Part shown: positions 53,938 through 58,094 of the stretch, piece after piece
Layout: each line of letters begins with the position of its first letter
How positions within the stretch are numbered: position 1 is the first letter of the stretch
NCBI GenBank assembly: GCA_011390165.1
Contig: JAABSV010000024.1
Location: 1 to 58,094, forward strand
DNA: 58,094 nt
Source: Desulfobulbaceae bacterium
GTDB taxonomy: Bacteria > Desulfobacterota > Desulfobulbia > Desulfobulbales > Desulfocapsaceae
Direction: 5' to 3'
Translations under genes and position numbers: made by a program
Notes under the pieces: generated by a model
Told to the model about the DNA's origin: nothing
What the model saw: only the letters and a program-made list of their open reading frames with translations
The model's database searches: none

Positions 53938-54612
53938 TCATGGCCGGGCCATTTTGCTCTCCAGGGCCTGGAGGAAATCGGCATCGATCTCGGCAGCACG
54001 GGGCGTCGCCTCCGCCAGTTTTACCTTTTCCCAGGCCGCCGCATAGTCACCAACGTAAAAGAGGGTGATCGCCCAGTTCTGCAGGTTGAGCATATGCTCC
54101 GGTGCCTGCCGGTGAATGCGGGCAAAGCGGTTGAAGGCCTCATCGAGGAGGGCGGAGTTGGACCGGCTGGCACCGGCAATGGCGATTGCCCTGGCATGGT
54201 CGGCCTGAAAGGTGATATCGTCGCCGACAAATGCCTCGGCCTCGGCAAAAAGCTGCAGAGACGAATCAAAGTTTCCCAGGTCTGCCTGAACTGCCGCCAT
54301 TCCCCAGAGGGCGTTGCCGTCCGCCGGGTCAATGAGCCAGGCCTGGTTGAATCGTCGCATCGCCTCCGGTCCATGCCCCTCGCGGAGAAGTTGCCAACCC
54401 CGCGACGACACCTCCCGCGCCGCCTTCTGCCGGTCCCCCTGAAACCGGTCATCAATTTTGGCAATAAAGGCCGCATCAGCCGCCTTCTGCGCGGCGCTTT
54501 TCGGCTCGGGGCCATATTTCGGCAGAAGGGCGCTCTCCTCAGCACAGGCCACCGACCCGGCCAGACAGAGCAGGGCGAGAAGGGTCAGAAAAAATGTCTT
54601 GATTCTTGGCAT
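53938..54612 (-). CDS. exported TPR-repeat protein
   Basis: 224 residues with a signal peptide (MPRIKTFFLTLLALLCLAGS, cleavage near VACA-EE). TPR-like helices include AMRRFNQAWLIDPADGNALW and GMAAVQADLGNFDSSLQLF, then AEHM..LQNWAITLFYVGDY. Periplasmic protein-protein interaction is the general role of such repeats. It converges on the HerA-like gene; the short gap holds about five imperfect CCCGTATG-type repeats (53885-53937). No partner is obvious. Confidence 0.75.
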   Translation of the reverse strand: MPRIKTFFLTLLALLCLAGSVACAEESALLPKYGPEPKSAAQKAADAAFIAKIDDRFQGDRQKAAREVSSRGWQLLREGHGPEAMRRFNQAWLIDPADGNALWGMAAVQADLGNFDSSLQLFAEAEAFVGDDITFQADHARAIAIAGASRSNSALLDEAFNRFARIHRQAPEHMLNLQNWAITLFYVGDYAAAWEKVKLAEATPRAAEIDADFLQALESKMARP

Positions 54613-54679
54613 TGCATCACCTCAGAGGAAAAAAATAAGAGGAAAAACCTGCAAACGAGGCCGCCTGGCGGGCAATTTA

Positions 54680-54822
54680 GGCCACCTTGAAAAATGGTGT
54701 TTCCGCCCAATCTCTGTGTTGAACGAAATAATTTGTCCTCGGAATATCAACTATATGTCTGCGGCAAATTGTTTTCTTTCGCCTTGATTTTGAACGGAAA
54801 TTCGAATTTTTCAAGGCAGCCT
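54680..54822 (-). repeat. MITE-like element family 1, copy C (reverse orientation)
   Basis: It starts GGCCACCTTGAAAAATGG and ends AATTTTTCAAGGCAGCC. The interior is the reverse complement of copies A and B, including CCGCCCAATCTCTGTG and GGAATATCAAC. It lies 16 bp from the stop codon of the diguanylate cyclase gene. Confidence 0.83.
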
Positions 54823-54838
54823 TAAAGGGTTTGTTCAC

Positions 54839-56560
54839 CTAACAGGCCATGCATCTGTTTTTTCCTGCATCTTTGGCACGATACAACGCTTCGTCAGTTC
54901 TTTGCAGTAAATCTTCAATCTTTTCAGGAGGCCTGTAGGTGCTCACACCAAAACTGCAGGTGATATTTCTCCCGATGGAAAAGGTATTGTTTACAATTGT
55001 TTTTCGCAGTTTTTCGGAAAATTTTGCCGCCTGTTCAATATTGATATTTGGGACAAGGATTACAAACTCTTCGCCACCCCACCTGGCAAAAATATCAGTC
55101 TGGCGAATGTTGTCACGTATCAGCGCTGCCAATTCACGGAGCACGCTATCGCCGGCTAAATGGCCGAGGGTATCGTTGATCAGCTTGAAGTTGTCTATGT
55201 CAAAGAGTATGAGTGAGACAGGATTGGGGTATCGTCCCGCTGATGCTATCTCTTTGTCCAGTTGTTCATTGAAATAGCCACGATTGTTGATTCTGGTCAG
55301 CGCATCTGTCTGGCTCTGTTTTTCAAGGGCGTTATTGAGTGTCTCAAGTTGTTTGGCGTACTCTTCCTGGGCATGACGATAATTGTTGAAGATGCGCTGG
55401 AGCCACTTGGAAAGAAAAAAAGCGGCAAAAAGAGCAAGTGCGACTCCACCAAAGAATATGAGAACCAACAACTTGATATCTTCCGTGACTTTGGCGCTCA
55501 GCGCTTCTTTTTTGGTGGCAATGGCTTCATCCAGACGATCGAAGTATACCCCTTTGGCAATGACCCAGTTCCATTCCGGGTAGAATTTGAAGTAAGACAG
55601 TTTTCGTCCATCGCCGGAACCATCAGTCTTCTTGTACCAATACACGACATACGCTTCGCCATTGTCCCGAATGCCTTTCAGAAATTCTTTTCTGAACTGT
55701 TTGCCCTTGGCATCGACATAGTCGTCAGAAATTGGCTGCCCCACCAAGTCAGGGCGATTATTATTGATGAGCATTGTGGCGAAATCCTTGCCGCCTTCCA
55801 TATTGTTCAGTTCATAAATAAAAAAATAGTCGGGGATATCACCCTGCAGGCTTTCCTTAAGTTCATTGGTAACGGTTTTCCTGGTTAACGAATCGAGATT
55901 ATCAAAGTATTCACCGGTACCTATGATCCAACCGAGGGGTTCAAAGAGGGCGACATAGGAAATTTTTTCAACAAACTGACCTGAAAGGTCGTGAGGCTTG
56001 AACCAGTTGTAGTGAAGAAAACCTTGGCTCTGTGCTTTGACCAGCTCAATCATCTCCGTCATGACCTCTGGGGCCAAATAAATATTACTGGAGAAAAAAT
56101 TGGCCCCCTCAAGATTGGTATCTGCCGGGTAAAGAATAACTTCACCATCCATCCTCAGGATAAAGCAATACCCCTGCTTATCATTAAAGCGAATTGGTCG
56201 TATGGCCTCCTTGATAACATCTTCAATCATCTCAACCGTCAAACGGGACTTCATTGTCGAATGGATGTTCTCGGCAGTCTTCAACGCTTCCTGAACCCGA
56301 ACCTGCAGGTTGTTTTCAAGAACGCTCTGCATTGTTTTATTCCGCGATGCAATGTTTGCTTGCAGCGAACTGACATCGACTCGCAATTGCTTTTTCTCGT
56401 TGGCAATAAAATCCTGCTCAAGGGTGAGCAGATCCTTATTGAGGGTATCGAACTTGTTGGCGATAAAAAGAAGACCACTGGAAACCGTCAGAATGGCAAC
56501 CAGGATCACAGCGCATAAGAAACTGATCCTGGCAACATTTTGCTCGCTGAACATGTTCAT
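54839..56560 (-). CDS. membrane diguanylate cyclase with Cache sensor and GGDEF domain
   Basis: 573 residues. TM1 (ISFLCAVILVAILTVSSGLL), a periplasmic region with two Cache-like segments (KQGYCFILRMDGEVILYP with FEPLGWIIGTGEYFDNL, then YFKFYPEWNWVIAKGVYFDRL), TM2 (LLVLIFFGGVALALFAAFFL), a coiled coil and a C-terminal GGDEF domain. The active site reads RWGGEEFVIL and an I-site RQTD lies five residues ahead, so both synthesis of cyclic di-GMP and product inhibition look intact. The gene is visibly richer in A+T than all neighbours and lies next to a MITE copy, which suggests later acquisition. Ligand unknown. Confidence 0.88.
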   Translation of the reverse strand: MNMFSEQNVARISFLCAVILVAILTVSSGLLFIANKFDTLNKDLLTLEQDFIANEKKQLRVDVSSLQANIASRNKTMQSVLENNLQVRVQEALKTAENIHSTMKSRLTVEMIEDVIKEAIRPIRFNDKQGYCFILRMDGEVILYPADTNLEGANFFSSNIYLAPEVMTEMIELVKAQSQGFLHYNWFKPHDLSGQFVEKISYVALFEPLGWIIGTGEYFDNLDSLTRKTVTNELKESLQGDIPDYFFIYELNNMEGGKDFATMLINNNRPDLVGQPISDDYVDAKGKQFRKEFLKGIRDNGEAYVVYWYKKTDGSGDGRKLSYFKFYPEWNWVIAKGVYFDRLDEAIATKKEALSAKVTEDIKLLVLIFFGGVALALFAAFFLSKWLQRIFNNYRHAQEEYAKQLETLNNALEKQSQTDALTRINNRGYFNEQLDKEIASAGRYPNPVSLILFDIDNFKLINDTLGHLAGDSVLRELAALIRDNIRQTDIFARWGGEEFVILVPNINIEQAAKFSEKLRKTIVNNTFSIGRNITCSFGVSTYRPPEKIEDLLQRTDEALYRAKDAGKNRCMAC

Positions 56561-57007
56561 GGGTAACCGTGGCTGAGTAGGTGATGATGGTGGTACGTAA
56601 TTGCTTTCTTCGGGCTTTCTGAAAAAGCTCTTAGCAACGAAGGGCTATCCCATCCGATGCGTCAAGACTACCTTTTCCCTACAGCTTAGGCAATTATTTT
56701 TACTCCCTCGCTGTACTCCTCTTCCCTTTGAATACTAAGAGAAATTACGACCAGAACAGTTTTTTTCCCTGAGTACTGGACTGTGGTTTTTTCGTGCGGG
56801 AAATTCCTCCGACCCGGTATAGTGCCCAGTGGCGCGTACTTTCTGGCGGTACCGGCCAGGCACGCCCGGACTCGCCCATCGGCCTGCGGGCGGGATACAT
56901 CGAAACCCTGGCCGGGGCGCTGGCGATTGCAGCCGGTGAAGTTGAGCGAGCTAGCCACCCTGGGGTACAGGGAAATGCTCCGGATGATCAAACAGGGAGA
57001 GGAAACT
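56561..57007 (+). other. intergenic region with no recognised gene
   Basis: 447 bp between the divergent cyclase and methyltransferase genes. The first half is AT-rich like the cyclase gene; the second half returns to GC-rich sequence. An open frame extends the methyltransferase upstream to 56783, but its residues are Arg/Pro-rich and look non-coding. No hairpin or repeat was found. Confidence 0.5.
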
Positions 57008-57595
57008 GTGCATACGGACAAGCCGATGGACGACAGAAAATTTGACCCGAAAAAGCTGGCAAAGCTCAACAACCCCGACCGGCTGAAAGATATCCCGCCT
57101 GACTATATCGCGGCAAAACTTGCCGTCGATCGGCCAGAGGTCCTGGTTGAAATTGGTGCCGGAACCGGGTTTTTCTGCATTGCCCTGCAGCATCACTTTA
57201 CCCCCGCCAAGGTGTACGCCTGTGACATATCGGCGACGATGATCGACTGGATGACCAGCAATGTTTCCCCCCTCTATCCTACTATCCTGCCGGTGCAATG
57301 CGGGGAACATTCCGTGCCACTCGACGACGGAATCGCCGATCTTCTCTACATGATCAATCTCCACCACGAGCTTGACGAGCCGGCCGCAACAATTGCCGAA
57401 AGTTTTCGGCTGCTCAAACCCGGCGGAACGCTTTTCATCATCGACTGGAAAAAACAAGAGATGCCGGAAGGCCCACCGGAAAAGATTCGTTGCCACCCGG
57501 AAGTGGTGGCCGAGCAACTCACCCAGGCAGGCTTTACCGACATCGCCCTTTTCGATGATCTCGCCAAGCATTTCATGGTTGTTGGCAAAAAGTGA
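57008..57595 (+). CDS. class I SAM-dependent methyltransferase
   Basis: 195 residues from a GTG at 57008 (GGGAGAGG 5 nt upstream); the ATG at 57026 is the alternative. The SAM fold shows motif I VLVEIGAGTGFFCIAL, motif II acid VYACDISATMIDWM, the post-II stretch DGIADLLYMINLHHELDEP and LLKPGGTLFIIDWK. It is similar to UbiE/Methyltransf_11-type enzymes. The acceptor is unknown. It lies directly before a cobalamin riboswitch that controls the next, unseen gene. Confidence 0.83.
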   Translation: MHTDKPMDDRKFDPKKLAKLNNPDRLKDIPPDYIAAKLAVDRPEVLVEIGAGTGFFCIALQHHFTPAKVYACDISATMIDWMTSNVSPLYPTILPVQCGEHSVPLDDGIADLLYMINLHHELDEPAATIAESFRLLKPGGTLFIIDWKKQEMPEGPPEKIRCHPEVVAEQLTQAGFTDIALFDDLAKHFMVVGKK

Positions 57596-57619
57596 TGGTT
57601 TGGTGATGATTTGCCATCA

Positions 57620-57690
57620 CACAGAGCCAACGCTGGCTGGGCGGCCCGCCTGAACGAACCTGGAGCCTGGATGAACGGGTACAGCTCCGG
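57620..57690 (-). repeat. partial copy of inverted-repeat element family 2
   Basis: CGGCCCGCCTGAACGAACCT, then GGATGAACGGGTACAG match the middle of the family-2 copy at 34928. Both ends are missing. Confidence 0.65.
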
Positions 57691-57744
57691 GTTTTCTCTT
57701 CCCGGTTGACAGAACCGGTCGATTGCGGTAGCAATCAGAACATG

Positions 57745-57914
57745 TTTTCAGGTTCCACGAGAGTGGATGAAGAGGGAACCCGGTGCAAGACCGGGACGGG
57801 CCCGCCGCTGTAACCGGGGACGAAGGTTGCACAAGGCCACTGCCTGTACGTGCGGTACAGGTGGGAAGGCGCAACCGGCAGGATGATCCGGGAGTCAGAA
57901 GACCTGCCTGAAAA
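57745..57914 (+). promoter_or_regulatory. cobalamin (B12) riboswitch
   Basis: Conserved elements in order: closing stem TTTTCAGG (57745-57752) with CCTGAAAA (57907-57914), GAAGAGGGAACCCGGTGC, GCCGCTGTAACCGGGGACG, the box GCCACTG (57836-57842), GGGAAGGCG and GATGATCCGGGAGTCAGAA. The length and order are those of the classic adenosylcobalamin class. It would sense cobalamin and repress a downstream cobalamin uptake or synthesis gene lying beyond the window. Confidence 0.95.
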
Positions 57915-58018
57915 GAGTGCACAGAAGTGCACAGCGCCGGCGCGCCCCCGCGCCCCGGCCTGGCGGAGATCCTCGTGGACAAGGGGTTTTCGCATTTCTT
58001 CCAGGGAGTACAGGGCAT

Positions 58019-58066
58019 CCCCGGATCAATCGCGTCGAGTACTCGCGTATTGTTCCGGGTTTTTTC
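58019..58066 (+). terminator. probable riboswitch-controlled intrinsic terminator
   Basis: CCCCGGATCAATCGCG (58019-58034) can pair with CGCGTATTGTTCCGGG (58044-58059) with a few mismatches, and six T follow. It lies about 105 bp after the riboswitch, in position to stop transcription when cobalamin is bound. Confidence 0.7.
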
Positions 58067-58094
58067 TTTCCCGGGTCAAGAGCTGACGCCACTT

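Noticed and set aside
56783..57007. Upstream extension of the methyltransferase frame
   Set aside because: Arg/Pro/Gly-rich, unlike the family N-terminus; a GTG at 57008 has a better ribosome binding site.
23460..57690. Family-2 repeats considered as CRISPR repeats or tRNA-like genes
   Set aside because: They are dispersed, ~145 bp, have inverted ends and no regular spacers or cloverleaf.

Overview
The window is GC-rich, densely coding bacterial DNA with small gaps, many ATGA-type overlaps and clear Shine-Dalgarno sequences. The gene set suggests an anaerobic Desulfobacterota bacterium, most likely a sulfate reducer near Desulfobulbales. The reasons are a fused acetyl-CoA carboxylase carboxyltransferase, a complete Na+-NQR operon, CooF/CooS-type redox proteins, and two tripartite tricarboxylate (TTT) uptake systems with sugar-acid enzymes. 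This placement is inference from gene content. No rRNA, tRNA, CRISPR array, phage module or transposase gene was seen.

Left part (1-11.5 kb) is housekeeping. It holds a truncated 5'-nucleotidase lipoprotein, a SIMPL-domain protein and a phosphate regulon (phoB on the minus strand; phoU, pstC, pstA, pstS, pstB on the plus strand). A four-unit 11-bp repeat upstream of phoU looks like a PhoB box array. A 6-phosphofructokinase and a 14-TM-type MFS exporter follow.

Centre (11.8-36 kb) is an accessory catabolic and redox island. Its first block has a GntR/FCD regulator, a DapA-family lyase, a UxaA-family dehydratase, TTT transporter 1, a LarA-like (nickel-pincer type) isomerase, an IlvD/Edd dehydratase and a 2-hydroxyacid dehydrogenase. 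Its second block has a TIM-barrel isomerase, a FadR-type GntR regulator and TTT transporter 2. Its third block is a redox module: a CooF-like four-cluster ferredoxin, a shortened CooS-like protein that has lost the D-cluster ligands and apparently the C-cluster, an FAD/NAD oxidoreductase, and a tandemly duplicated pair made of a 2[4Fe-4S] protein plus an unrecognised ~210-residue partner. A 6-phosphogluconate-dehydrogenase-like reductase closes the island. The simplest reading is import of hydroxy- or sugar acids, isomerisation, dehydration and cleavage, with a dedicated Fe-S/flavin electron route. The redox module is the best candidate here for an undescribed system.

Right part (36-58 kb) is again mostly core: accC and fused accA-accD, corC-lnt-prfB (prfB with the programmed +1 frameshift), a universal stress protein, nqrABCDEF plus nqrM, a HerA/DUF87-type ATPase, a TPR protein, an AT-richer Cache-GGDEF diguanylate cyclase, a methyltransferase, and a cobalamin riboswitch with its terminator running off the right edge.

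Two families of non-coding inverted-repeat elements (MITE-like, about 140-150 bp) are scattered through the window: three copies of one, and four full plus two partial copies of the other. They abut stop codons, operators and operon junctions, including one inside the nqr operon. Two different duplicated palindromic operator-like sequences accompany the two GntR regulators.
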